Shown in pieces: positions 36,075 through 45,305 of a stretch of DNA of 64,000 nucleotides. Numbering within the stretch: position 1 is the stretch's first letter; each line of letters starts with the position of its first letter. Source of the stretch: an uncultured Ignisphaera sp. (GTDB taxonomy: Archaea > Thermoproteota > Thermoprotei_A > Sulfolobales > Ignisphaeraceae); contig CALJEI010000011.1 of NCBI GenBank assembly GCA_938074605.1, positions 1-64,000 of the forward strand. The letters are read 5' to 3'. The position numbers and the translations under genes were made by a program. Under the pieces are notes generated by a model. It did no database searches and was not told the DNA's origin. It was given only the letters and a program-made list of their open reading frames with translations.

Positions 36075-37796
36075 TTATAGAAGATCCTTAAGCTCATTGT
36101 ATGCATCCATATCAATTCTCGCTATGATGTTTGATATATCCTTTCTGTATTTAAAAGTCCTCCAAATAGATACTACATCCAGTGATGAACCTGTTGACTT
36201 CCCTAAATGCTTCTCTATTTTTACATAGGCTGGAAATCTTCCAATCCATTCACCTAGAATTAAAGCCTCTCCAACATTCATTGATGAGAGTGAGTGTGCT
36301 AAGTCTTCTGTAAGCATATCAGATATATTCATAATAGCCTGCTGATCGCTTTCCTGTACCAGCTTCATGAATACAAAGTTCTGGATCTGGCTAAGGGTAT
36401 TTGGATCTATGTTCCTTGGTCTTTGAGAAACTATAGCTAGTGATAAACCGAACTTCCTCCCCTCCCTTGCAACTCTTTCAATAGAGGCCCTTGAAACAGT
36501 CATTCTGTTTATATTTAGAAATAGATGTGCTTCCTCAATAAAGATAAGAATGGGGCTTGGGTTATTCTCCGACATTCTACTCCTTACATATCTTAGAAGT
36601 TCATCGAGTATTATCTTAAGGCTATAGTCCCTTTGCTCATCATTTAATGTAGATGCATTAACTACAATTATGGATGCAGGTGTTATCAACTCTATAGGCT
36701 GTTGTATAGTAAAGCTTATAGCAGCATATTCAAAGAACTCATCTACCTTACTACATGCCTTTACAACAGGTTCACTACTACTTTTTCCAGAACCTTTTTC
36801 AGAACTCTTTATAAATGCCTTTATGTACTCCTTTAAAAGCCATGCTAATTTATCATTAACATCCATATCCTCTTCCTCATCTATTATAGGGCTCTTAAAA
36901 TCGTATTGTGAAGGGATGCATTTATCTTTAGGTATCAATCTAGTGATATCTGAAGAATTTAGATTTCTAAGTATATTGACAGCTTCTTCTGATACACCAT
37001 ACCTTTTCACTACAGCTTCAAATAACGATTTTGCACAACTAAGAGCTACTGTTGATAATGATCTCTGAATAGTTGCAGCTGCCTCCTGTATTATCATTCT
37101 AGCTAATGTTCTCGGATGTATTTTGAGGGGGTTTAGCTTATAGTCTATAACATGTACATATACATCATTATACATACTCTTCAACGATGAATACTCTCCA
37201 TGCACATCAAATATAATAACAGTACCTCCCAAGGAGGCTATTTTATCAGCTAATAATGCAACAGTATTACTCTTTCCTGAACCTGTGGTACCTGTTATAA
37301 ATAGATGCTTAACTAACGCATTGACATCAAGGTAAATCTCTACATCAGTTCTGCCAATAAGGTGTCCTATTTTTATTGAGCTATCACCTTTTCTACTGAA
37401 CATTCTAGACAATATAGTCGATGGTGCAAGGAAAACATGGCTATCTGGAGGTGGTGGTATAGAGGCCACTTCAATACCATCCTCACATACATCAGCTACT
37501 ATTCTAGCTATTGATGGTGAATATTTCAAAAGCTCATCCTCTATACCAATGCTCTGCATCGATGTAATGGTAATAGTTGGACTTGTTGGAATTAGCTTTC
37601 TGTACCCGGTATGGCTAACAACACCAACTAAACAATGTTTTCTTGTAGTGCCACTCAAAACATTAAGGGATTCAAAGGGTATTGTTACATATGTTCCAAG
37701 TGGTATGGGTCTTTTAGAAATAATTTCAACATAGGTAGGGGTGGATTCAGAGCCTACACGACCCACTATAATATCAGAGCTGCAGTTCATGTCCAT
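36075..37796 (-). CDS. herA: HerA hexameric DNA helicase/translocase
   Basis: 573 residues. An N-terminal HAS barrel domain is followed by the FtsK-like ATPase with Walker A GTTGSGKSNTVALL, DVHGEYSS, Walker B IFIEEAHLFLN and a C-terminal arginine region. HerA moves on DNA and works with NurA nuclease and Mre11-Rad50 to make 3' overhangs for RadA. It is first in the herA-mre11-rad50 operon. The usual nurA partner is not adjacent. Confidence 0.96.
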   Translation of the reverse strand: MDMNCSSDIIVGRVGSESTPTYVEIISKRPIPLGTYVTIPFESLNVLSGTTRKHCLVGVVSHTGYRKLIPTSPTITITSMQSIGIEDELLKYSPSIARIVADVCEDGIEVASIPPPPDSHVFLAPSTILSRMFSRKGDSSIKIGHLIGRTDVEIYLDVNALVKHLFITGTTGSGKSNTVALLADKIASLGGTVIIFDVHGEYSSLKSMYNDVYVHVIDYKLNPLKIHPRTLARMIIQEAAATIQRSLSTVALSCAKSLFEAVVKRYGVSEEAVNILRNLNSSDITRLIPKDKCIPSQYDFKSPIIDEEEDMDVNDKLAWLLKEYIKAFIKSSEKGSGKSSSEPVVKACSKVDEFFEYAAISFTIQQPIELITPASIIVVNASTLNDEQRDYSLKIILDELLRYVRSRMSENNPSPILIFIEEAHLFLNINRMTVSRASIERVAREGRKFGLSLAIVSQRPRNIDPNTLSQIQNFVFMKLVQESDQQAIMNISDMLTEDLAHSLSSMNVGEALILGEWIGRFPAYVKIEKHLGKSTGSSLDVVSIWRTFKYRKDISNIIARIDMDAYNELKDLL

Positions 37797-37924
37797 CGAT
37801 ACACGCCTGTACTATCAATAACGTATTTTAAGGTATCACTTAAAGCAAATATAAACTATCTACATGTTTAGCAATACTCTATGGAAATAGCTACTGTATA
37901 GCTATATATGAAATGTTGTGTTTT

Positions 37925-39601
37925 TCAGTATATCTCCTCCTCTATTATCAATCCTTCAAATAGTATTTTAAGTGCTTCTCTACGTTTTCTTGATTCAGCT
38001 TCTTCAAATGTGTTTCTAACAATAACCTCATATAGCCTTGCCTCCTTACCTGGCAAAGGTCTTAAAAGTCTACCCAGCCTCTGTATAAATTGTCTTTTAG
38101 ATCCTGTACCAGCTACTATTATTCCCACATTTGCATCAGGTATATCTATACCTTCATCACCAACAGTGGTTAGAACTAGTACCCTCACAACCCCCTGTCT
38201 AAACATTTCCAACCTTCTTTTTCTTGTATCCTCATCAAGATCACCAACAATATAGTGTGTTGATAGCTCTTCTGCAATCTTCTTGGCCTGCTCAACATAT
38301 TGGGTAAATATAAGTATTTTACTGTTATTTTTTAGTTCTCTATCTACTATCTTTATGATTGCCTCCATTTTCTTTTTAGCGTTATGTACTAAGGATCTTA
38401 ATTCACTTCTTATCTTTATAGCCTCCAAAGCTCCTATATCCCCCTTTCTACTATCAGCTAGCAGTTCTTCAAATGTTCTATTCTTTGCCAACTTTTTATA
38501 TCTCTCTAAAAGCTCTTTATATTTCTTCTTCTCGTCAGCTGTAAGCTGTACATACACCCTCTCTATTCTAAATGGTGCTACATAACCTCTCTCTATAAGT
38601 TCTTGAAGGGTCTTGCTATACACAATACCTCCCATCAATGGAAAGAGCTCTGTATGCCTCCCATCTTCCCTTATAACAGTTGCTGAAAGACCAAGTCTTA
38701 TAGGGGCATACATACTTTCAGCTATAAATCTAAATTTATCGGCAGGTAGGTGGTGAACTTCATCAACTATTAGCATTGAGAAACCCATAGTTAGCATATC
38801 TACATACCTAAATGCTGATTGATATGTTGTTATAGTTATTGGAGCAACCTTTTTTTCACTTCCATAAAAAAGTCCAATGCTAACTGGGGGAATATCTGTA
38901 AATTCTATTATTTTATCTCTCCACTGAAACATTTGCTCTTTTGTATAGGTAACTATAAGGGTCTTAACATTAACCTCAGCCATAGCTGCTATAGCAATTA
39001 CTGTCTTACCAGTACCCGTAGGGAGAGACACTATCCCCTTATACCCATTTTTTCTCCACGACTCTAAAGCCTCACTTTGATAATCTCTAAGCGTTCCTCT
39101 AAACACAATTTTTAATGGAAGTTCCATCTTTTCCTCAATACCAACTCTATTCTCTACTTCGACACCCCTTCTTCTAAGAGTATTAATAACACTAAAGAGA
39201 TGCATAGGTTTAGTGAGTTTAAACACCTTTGAATTTCTATCATATATAATTTTATTCTCCTCCCTAAGGTCCTTGACAGTATCGCCTAAGAAGAAATTTG
39301 GTATAAATACAATATCCCTTCCATGGCGCTCTACAATTACTCGTGGCATGTGGTTCTCAATAAGCTTTTTAACATCATCTATACTCCCCTTTTCAAATTC
39401 TACCTCATAACTCATTAATATATCTAGAACTTCACTCGATTTCAACTCTGATCTCTTTAAAGCCTCAGAAAGCTTATTCAAATCTATGGAGAACTTTGAT
39501 TTTCCTTCCTCTCTACCAAGGTATCTAGAAAACTTTAGTAAAACCTTAAAGTCATGTTCATCAATCCATTCATTAACATAAAATATCACAACAACTGGCA
39601 T
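37925..39601 (-). CDS. xpb: XPB-type DNA helicase
   Basis: 558 residues. Walker A SLPTGTGKT, DEVHHLPADKF (DEVH box), the XPB RED motif in REDGRHTELF and motif VI QRLGRLLRP. An N-terminal damage-recognition-like domain of about 150 residues precedes the helicase. Archaeal XPB pairs with the nuclease Bax1; no Bax1 gene is next to it here. It is separated from herA by 128 bases, so probably has its own promoter. Confidence 0.93.
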   Translation of the reverse strand: MPVVVIFYVNEWIDEHDFKVLLKFSRYLGREEGKSKFSIDLNKLSEALKRSELKSSEVLDILMSYEVEFEKGSIDDVKKLIENHMPRVIVERHGRDIVFIPNFFLGDTVKDLREENKIIYDRNSKVFKLTKPMHLFSVINTLRRRGVEVENRVGIEEKMELPLKIVFRGTLRDYQSEALESWRKNGYKGIVSLPTGTGKTVIAIAAMAEVNVKTLIVTYTKEQMFQWRDKIIEFTDIPPVSIGLFYGSEKKVAPITITTYQSAFRYVDMLTMGFSMLIVDEVHHLPADKFRFIAESMYAPIRLGLSATVIREDGRHTELFPLMGGIVYSKTLQELIERGYVAPFRIERVYVQLTADEKKKYKELLERYKKLAKNRTFEELLADSRKGDIGALEAIKIRSELRSLVHNAKKKMEAIIKIVDRELKNNSKILIFTQYVEQAKKIAEELSTHYIVGDLDEDTRKRRLEMFRQGVVRVLVLTTVGDEGIDIPDANVGIIVAGTGSKRQFIQRLGRLLRPLPGKEARLYEVIVRNTFEEAESRKRREALKILFEGLIIEEEIY

Positions 39602-39911
39602 CCATCAATACACCACTGCCCATCACTATAACCATTACTGGTCCTAGATCATAGCACTATTATTCCTATAGACTTAAAAGCCTTAAAAACCTAAAAATAT
39701 TTACCCCACCTCTTTCAATTAATATAATCTAAATACTTATAGCTACCTATAGACAGTATTTATGAAGCTAACAATATATGTACAAAGGGGAGGAGAATTC
39801 TGTGAATAGACAAAGAATATTTGTTGACTCAATGGACATTTGTATTGCTAGTAAATGTTTTTACTGTTATTGTAGTAGGATATAGAGAAGCTTTATTTTA
39901 AGAGGTTTAGA
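39602..39911. other. Divergent spacer between xpb and the DUF357 fusion gene
   Basis: Contains AT-rich promoter-like blocks on both sides: minus-strand boxes just beyond xpb and tttattttaag at about 39892-39902, which suits the downstream plus-strand gene. It also holds one mini-ORF with a very strong ribosome site, listed separately. Confidence 0.45.
39802..39885 (+). CDS. Possible 27-aa Cys-rich mini-protein
   Basis: GTG at 39802 to TAG at 39883-39885. It is preceded by aggggaggag, an unusually perfect Shine-Dalgarno sequence at correct spacing in a genome where many genes lack one. The peptide has four cysteines in its second half (CIASKCFYCYC). A TATA-like stretch is not obvious. The ribosome site is the main support; the ORF is too short for a codon-usage argument. 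Confidence 0.35.
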   Translation: MNRQRIFVDSMDICIASKCFYCYCSRI

Positions 39912-39935
39912 GTGTATTTAGTAGTATTGGGATCT

Positions 39936-40616
39936 ATGGATGTGATTAAAATGGATCCATGTGAGAGATTATCTAAATATATAGCTACATTTAGGGAGAG
40001 TTTAAAGACTCTGAAGACTATAGATGTCTCCTCATCTAAGATTGTTGATCTTGCTTTAAGCTACTTTAACGACTCTAGATACTATTTTGAAAAGGGAGAC
40101 TGTATCACTGGGTTGGTAACAATATCTTATGCTGAGGGTATTTTAGATGCACTTAGAGCATTGAATGCTATTGAGTGGCACTGGCAAAAATCTAGTGAAA
40201 AAATAGTTTTAGCTGCTGGTTCCTTCGATATCATCCATCCTGGGCATATCGAGTTTCTTAAGTGGGCTTCTTCACTAGGTGATAAACTCTACGTCATTGT
40301 ATCGAGAGATGAAAATTATAAGAGATTTAAGGGATTTAATCCTGTTTTTAATGAAAATGAGAGACTATATGTAGTTAGCTCTCTACGCTATATCTATAGA
40401 GCTTTTCTAGGCTCTGTAGAAGATATTATAAAATCTGTTGAAGAAATCAAACCTGATGTCATAGCCTTAGGCTACGATCAGCTATCCGATTTTAACTTTA
40501 GAGATTTAATTAAAATGAGAGGTCTAAATGTTGAGATTATTAGAATGAGTGGCAGGATTGGCACACACTCATCATCGAGTATAAAAAATAGAATTTGCAG
40601 TGAGTGGTGTAAATGA
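39936..40616 (+). CDS. DUF357 domain fused to a cytidylyltransferase (RibL-like)
   Basis: About 226 residues from ATG 39936; the frame is open from GTG 39912. Residues 1-85 are a helical DUF357 domain (ERLSKYIATFRESLKTL, SYAEGILDALRAL). The rest is a nucleotidyltransferase with GSFDIIHPGHIEFLKWA (HxGH motif as HPGH). The closest named relatives are archaeal FAD synthetase RibL and glycerol-phosphate cytidylyltransferases; the substrate is inferred to be FMN but not proven. The C-terminal RxGTHSSSSIKNR matches the ISTS-like signature. Confidence 0.85.
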   Translation: MDVIKMDPCERLSKYIATFRESLKTLKTIDVSSSKIVDLALSYFNDSRYYFEKGDCITGLVTISYAEGILDALRALNAIEWHWQKSSEKIVLAAGSFDIIHPGHIEFLKWASSLGDKLYVIVSRDENYKRFKGFNPVFNENERLYVVSSLRYIYRAFLGSVEDIIKSVEEIKPDVIALGYDQLSDFNFRDLIKMRGLNVEIIRMSGRIGTHSSSSIKNRICSEWCK

Positions 40617-40630
40617 AATAGATAGAAAAT

Positions 40631-42559
40631 CTATATGTTGTAGGCCAACGTATAGGAGTCTAGAAGATTTGGTATTAATACTTTTATGTCTCCTAACCTT
40701 CTTTTGCCACTTCTCTGAAGTTCATTGGCAAAACTATGTATCGAGTGCTTCTCGCCATGTACAAGTATAATTGTTGATGGCTTTGGCTCTACATATCTTA
40801 AATACTCTAGTAACTGGTGTCTATCTGAATGGCCTGAGAACCCCTCTATTGCATGCACCTGCATTCTTACCCTAATTACCTCAACCTTACCTCTCTCATT
40901 TACAAATGCAACCTCTCTTGATCCGTCCTTTATTCTTCTACCTAAAGTTCCCTCAACCTGGTAGCTGACAAAGACAATACTATTGTTTGTATTGGGAGCC
41001 ATAAGTTTAAAGTATTCAACTGCTGGTCCTCCTGTCAACATACCTGATGTAGCTATTATTATAGCAGGCTCTGGACTCTCAACAATTTCGGTCCTTGGCT
41101 CCCTACCTTCTAATTTTACAAATGTTTCAAAATCAAATGGATTTTCATTATTTCTAATTCTTCTTCCCAAATCCCTAGATAGAAGTTCTGGATATGCTGT
41201 ATGTATTGCTGTAACCTCGTGTATCATACCCTCTATATATACAGGCATCTTTGGAATCTTACCTAGCCTCATTGCATCAGCAAGTACTAGCATTACCTCT
41301 TGAGCTCTTCCAACACTTAGACTTGGTATTAATACCTTTCCTTTTCTCTCATAGGTATCTAGTACAATTTTCAGCAACTCATCTTCAGCCTCCTCCCGCT
41401 TAGGTTGATCCGTGGCACCATAAGTACTCTCCATAATTATTGAGTCAACTCTTGGAAACTCATTATCAGCTCTCTCTAATAGCTTTGTCCTACCAAATTT
41501 AAAATCCCCTGTATATACAATGTTGTGAAATCCATTACCAATATGAAGATGGGCTATAGCCGATCCTAGTATATGTCCAGCATTATATAGCGTCAACCTT
41601 ATGTCAGGCGCTATATCTGTTACAACACCATATTTTAATGCTATTGTATGTAGAAGCATCTTCTCAACATCTCTTAATGTAAATGGTGGTTCTATACCCT
41701 CCCTCTCACTTATCTCTAGAAAGTCTTTTAGTAAGAGTACCATGAGGTCTCTTGTAGCATCTGTAGTATATACAGCACCTCTAAATCCATATTTAAATAG
41801 ATATGGCACTAAGCCTGCATGATCAAGATGTGCATGTGTGACTATAACGGCATCTATATCTTCAGGATCTATATTAAGGAGATCTATTCTTGGAAAAGCA
41901 TTTACTGATAGACCCCTTCCTGGGTTAAGCCCAAAATCCAATAGAATTTTACTTTCTGCAGTCTCTAGCAATATTGCTGACCTACCAACCTCCTGCGCTG
42001 CTCCCAGAAATGTAATTCTAACATAGTTGCTACCATTCTTAGCCAGTAGAACATCTCTATGTATAGCCTCCCCCAATTCTCTAAGAAACTTTAACCTATA
42101 TCCACTTTCTGCAAGATATCCCATCATAATCTCTTCATATATTCTAGATCTCATCGGCGGTGAGCGGATTATCCTTGGCCTCCAGCCAGTTGATACAAGA
42201 ATTTGATTTGCTTTATCTTCTACCAACTGCGGATTTTTAGCCTTTATAATAATCTCTCCTAGAACATCGTCAAACTCTATAGTTTCTATACCTGCCTCAA
42301 ATAGTGCTAAACTCTTGATATACTCCTTAACCTCTTCAATAGGCTTTCTAATGGATGGATCTGTTCTTATAACTATGCGTTTCTTTATGGTTTTAGCAAT
42401 CTGCGATACTATATCTCCTTGCTGTAGGAGAAACTCAGGATTTCTTACATAGACTGCTATCTCAGGTCCTTCAAATTCTAGCCTGGTTAGCTGTGCCGAT
42501 GGCGGCATCATTTTAAATATTACAGATCTTATGTATGAGAGATCTATATTGAAGCTCAT
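40631..42559 (-). CDS. fttA: aCPSF1/FttA, beta-CASP ribonuclease and transcription termination factor
   Basis: 642 residues. Two N-terminal KH-like domains (about 1-150) precede the metallo-beta-lactamase domain with THAHLDHAGL, then the beta-CASP part with GDFKFGRTKL, MESTYGA and the final SGHSDRHQLL and VHGEKHS ligands. The protein cleaves nascent RNA 3' ends and terminates transcription in archaea. Its ATG overlaps the psmB stop by 4 bases, so both are on one transcript. Confidence 0.95.
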   Translation of the reverse strand: MSFNIDLSYIRSVIFKMMPPSAQLTRLEFEGPEIAVYVRNPEFLLQQGDIVSQIAKTIKKRIVIRTDPSIRKPIEEVKEYIKSLALFEAGIETIEFDDVLGEIIIKAKNPQLVEDKANQILVSTGWRPRIIRSPPMRSRIYEEIMMGYLAESGYRLKFLRELGEAIHRDVLLAKNGSNYVRITFLGAAQEVGRSAILLETAESKILLDFGLNPGRGLSVNAFPRIDLLNIDPEDIDAVIVTHAHLDHAGLVPYLFKYGFRGAVYTTDATRDLMVLLLKDFLEISEREGIEPPFTLRDVEKMLLHTIALKYGVVTDIAPDIRLTLYNAGHILGSAIAHLHIGNGFHNIVYTGDFKFGRTKLLERADNEFPRVDSIIMESTYGATDQPKREEAEDELLKIVLDTYERKGKVLIPSLSVGRAQEVMLVLADAMRLGKIPKMPVYIEGMIHEVTAIHTAYPELLSRDLGRRIRNNENPFDFETFVKLEGREPRTEIVESPEPAIIIATSGMLTGGPAVEYFKLMAPNTNNSIVFVSYQVEGTLGRRIKDGSREVAFVNERGKVEVIRVRMQVHAIEGFSGHSDRHQLLEYLRYVEPKPSTIILVHGEKHSIHSFANELQRSGKRRLGDIKVLIPNLLDSYTLAYNI

Positions 42560-43266
42560 AGTTGGGTTCTACCGAGGATTTTTCTAACTTCCTCCCCTTG
42601 AAATGTATATTCGTTAACTGTATCTCTATCTATAACAACAACATCTATACCTACACCACCACTAAATACATCTCTTACCGATGCTGCTGCTACGGCTTTT
42701 ATAGCAAGCTTTATAGCGTTATCGATAGGCAGATCTGGATTGTACTCAGACTCTATAATGCCTATAGCTATAGGTGAGCCTGACCCAGTTGCAGCATACC
42801 TCTCTTCAGTTACATCACCATAGGGTTCTATGGCAAATATCTTTGCACCTTCATAATAATCGTAGCCTCCTAGTATAAGCTGTACAATGAATGGAAAATA
42901 CTTATATTCATTCAATATAAGGCTTAGTAGGTAAGCTATACTTCTAAGCCCCATTGGCCTACCATTTAATAGTTGATAGTATTGTGCTTCAGCCCTTATG
43001 TAGTCTGCCAATGTCTGTGCATCTGCAACAAGGCCAGCTATTGTTAATGCAAATTTATCTGTTATCCTTATAATTTTTTTAACATTTTTATGTGCAACAT
43101 AGATACCTGAAGTAGCCTTCTTATCAGCTGCTAAGATCACATGTTCTTTCAAGGCCATTCCTATCGTTGTTGTTCCTTTGTATGCTTTCTCTAGAGCTTT
43201 TGCTAGTTCCTCTGACCAATCTATCTTGATCCATGGCGGATTTACTGCATATGAATGTATTGGCAT
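42556..43266 (-). CDS. psmB: Proteasome beta subunit (catalytic)
   Basis: 236 residues. A 31-residue propeptide ends at Gly31, and the autocatalytic Thr32 begins TTTIGMAL. Catalytic Asp48 (D17) in AADKK and Lys64 (K33) in KNVKKI are present, so this is an active subunit. A GSGSPIA stretch and a DVFSGGVGIDVVVID region follow. It forms the 20S proteasome with alpha subunits encoded elsewhere. It precedes fttA in an overlapping pair. Confidence 0.96.
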   Translation of the reverse strand: MPIHSYAVNPPWIKIDWSEELAKALEKAYKGTTTIGMALKEHVILAADKKATSGIYVAHKNVKKIIRITDKFALTIAGLVADAQTLADYIRAEAQYYQLLNGRPMGLRSIAYLLSLILNEYKYFPFIVQLILGGYDYYEGAKIFAIEPYGDVTEERYAATGSGSPIAIGIIESEYNPDLPIDNAIKLAIKAVAAASVRDVFSGGVGIDVVVIDRDTVNEYTFQGEEVRKILGRTQL

Positions 43267-43370
43267 AGCTTGATCACACCACTAGAAACCTTCTAGCTAT
43301 AGACTGTTGTGTAAGCTTAATAAACTTCTATGCCGTAAATCAAGGATATAGCAGTATATGTGTGTGTACC

Positions 43371-44432
43371 ATGGATATCAATATACATAGGATTGATCTA
43401 CCTAAGCGTATTATTATAGGTAGCAACATTTTATCTAAAGTACCTAGTCACATAATCGATCTTGGTCTTGGTAGGAGGGCGCTCATTGTAAGTGGATATG
43501 GTGCTACAAGCAGCTATGCTAATACTGTTAAGGATTATCTAATTGATAGTGGATTAGAATGTTGGATCGTAAATGTAGCTAAAGCCTCTATGGATGAAAT
43601 AGCCAAAGTTTCAAGTATCTCTAAGGAGGTAGGAGCTGAAATTCTTATAGGTGTAGGTGGCGGTAAAGCTATTGATGTAGCAAAATATACAGCTTTAAAT
43701 AACTATACAAAGTTCGTCAGCATTCCTACAACCCCCTCCCACGATGGTATTGCCTCCCCCTTTGCATCAATAAGGGATTTAGATAGACCTGTATCGATTA
43801 AGGCAGCTACACCAGCTCTTGTTATTGCAGATATCGATATTATTTCTAAGGCGCCAAGAAGAAATATCATTGCTGGATGCTGTGACTTGATAGGAAAGTT
43901 TTCTGCAGTTCTTGATTGGAGGCTTGCCCACAGACTTAGAGGTGAGTACTATGGTGAATATTCTGCCTCCCTAGCACTTCTATCAGCTAAACATATTGTA
44001 AAGTATAGTGAATGGTTTACTGTAAAAGATATTCCGGTGGAGGCTATTAGAGTGCTTGTTGAAGCTCTTATAAGTAGTGGAATAGCCATGGCCATAGCAG
44101 GATCGACTAGACCTGCAAGTGGCTCTGAACATTTAATAGCCCATGCACTAGATGTTATAGCAAACTATCCTGCATTACATGGTGAGGAAGTTGGTATAGG
44201 ATCTATAATAGCACTTTATTTACATGGGCGAAATTGGAGAAGAATAAGAGATATACTTAGATCAATTGGTGCACCAACTAAAGCAAAGGAAATAGGTATA
44301 GATAAGAAACAGCTTATAGAAGCACTAACAATAGCCCATAAAATAAGGCCAGAAAGATATACAATACTAGGTGAAAGAGGGATTAGTAGTGAAGCAGCTG
44401 AAAGAATTGTATATATACTTGAACTATGTTAA
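43371..44432 (+). CDS. egsA: Glycerol-1-phosphate dehydrogenase [NAD(P)+]
   Basis: About 353 residues. NAD-binding GVGGGKAIDVAKY, IPTTPSHDGIASPFASI and the zinc ligands in GSEHLIAHALD and HGEEVGIGSI are clear. It reduces dihydroxyacetone phosphate to sn-glycerol-1-phosphate, the stereospecific start of archaeal lipids. ATG 43371 is preferred over GTG 43362. The gene is divergent from psmB with about 100 bases between. Confidence 0.96.
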   Translation: MDINIHRIDLPKRIIIGSNILSKVPSHIIDLGLGRRALIVSGYGATSSYANTVKDYLIDSGLECWIVNVAKASMDEIAKVSSISKEVGAEILIGVGGGKAIDVAKYTALNNYTKFVSIPTTPSHDGIASPFASIRDLDRPVSIKAATPALVIADIDIISKAPRRNIIAGCCDLIGKFSAVLDWRLAHRLRGEYYGEYSASLALLSAKHIVKYSEWFTVKDIPVEAIRVLVEALISSGIAMAIAGSTRPASGSEHLIAHALDVIANYPALHGEEVGIGSIIALYLHGRNWRRIRDILRSIGAPTKAKEIGIDKKQLIEALTIAHKIRPERYTILGERGISSEAAERIVYILELC

Positions 44433-44514
44433 GTCATATCAAGATTAATCCCAGAATTTACACTCTTTATAACCAGCTATATTTTAAATATTTGTTTACT
44501 ATAGGGTAGAAGTC

Positions 44515-44985
44515 AATGGACTTAGTAAAAGGTATCTATATATCGAATGGATGCCTAAAGGAAGATGCTACAAGATACTAAAAGCTGAAGGAGGAAACTT
44601 TAACGAGCTAATCTAAGACTTAACACTAGTTAGAAATGCTCCACAGAAAGCTGTCAATGTGAGGTAGGAGCTCGATAAGCTACCTAAAAAGATACACCAG
44701 CTACCCTATCTAATCCTCAAGAAGCTACGATTTCAAAACACACATAGCTAAAATAGCTCTACTCCATCACTCATAAAGTCAACTAAGAGGAGTGGAAGTA
44801 ATAAACCTATAATCAAGAAGTTTGTCGTTAGACTGGACCACTACGCTAAAGGTAGATGTTAAAAACAACTTAGTGAAAGTGGGTATAAATACAGCTGATA
44901 TGTTATTAGACTGAAGCACAGGAAGAATAAGCTGAAGAGCTAGGGTAGAAAGAGGTTTACATCAAGTATACCAACAACATGAGTT
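44515..44985 (+). pseudogene. Decayed reading frame, possibly a TnpB-type transposase fragment
   Basis: One frame reads as protein-like text broken by several stops: GLSKRYLYIEWMPKG, then LPKKIHQLPYLILKKLR and KPIIKKFVVRLDHYAKG, then IRLKHRKNKLKS. The basic pattern ending in VRLD resembles the N-terminal part of crenarchaeal TnpB/OrfB proteins. The many in-frame stops without length-changing gaps suggest decay by point mutation. I cannot name it more firmly. It lies in the long gap after egsA. Confidence 0.4.
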
Positions 44986-45002
44986 TCAACTCTCATATAA
45001 AT

Positions 45003-45044
45003 AGCAATTAATTTCATTACCTCTATCCCTACACACCACCATTA
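45003..45044 (-). repeat. 42-bp inverted repeat, left copy
   Basis: The reverse complement of this segment is identical over 42 bases to 52307-52348, with mismatching bases at both edges. In the minus reading it includes ggtggtgtgtagggatagag. The other copy follows a zinc-finger-like CLKCGL text, so both may derive from the 3' end of a TnpB-type element. Confidence 0.85.
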
Positions 45045-45305
45045 GAACCTGTATCTCAAGGTTCTTAGGAAAATCTTCATCTAAAGTATTTAGCAGTTTT
45101 CCACCCCCATAAAGTAGCTAAAATACAGTAAATTAATCATGAAATACCACATACCTCCCTACAACATTAACCCACAAAATATTTATGAAACCAAAACAGT
45201 AGCAAAAAGACTTTACGTAAGTATAAATGTATTACTCATAGTGAAATTAATTATTATGAACTTATATGTTGCTTGAGTCTCTGAAACAATAGTAGGCTGT
45301 GTGCT

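Larger units (their letters stand above)
44433..45305. other. Gap between egsA and the amidohydrolase-like gene
   Basis: No intact gene. It holds the broken frame at 44515-44985 and one arm of the 42-bp inverted repeat (45003-45044). The last 100 bases before 45306 are AT-rich, but no clear TATA/start arrangement is seen. Confidence 0.5.
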
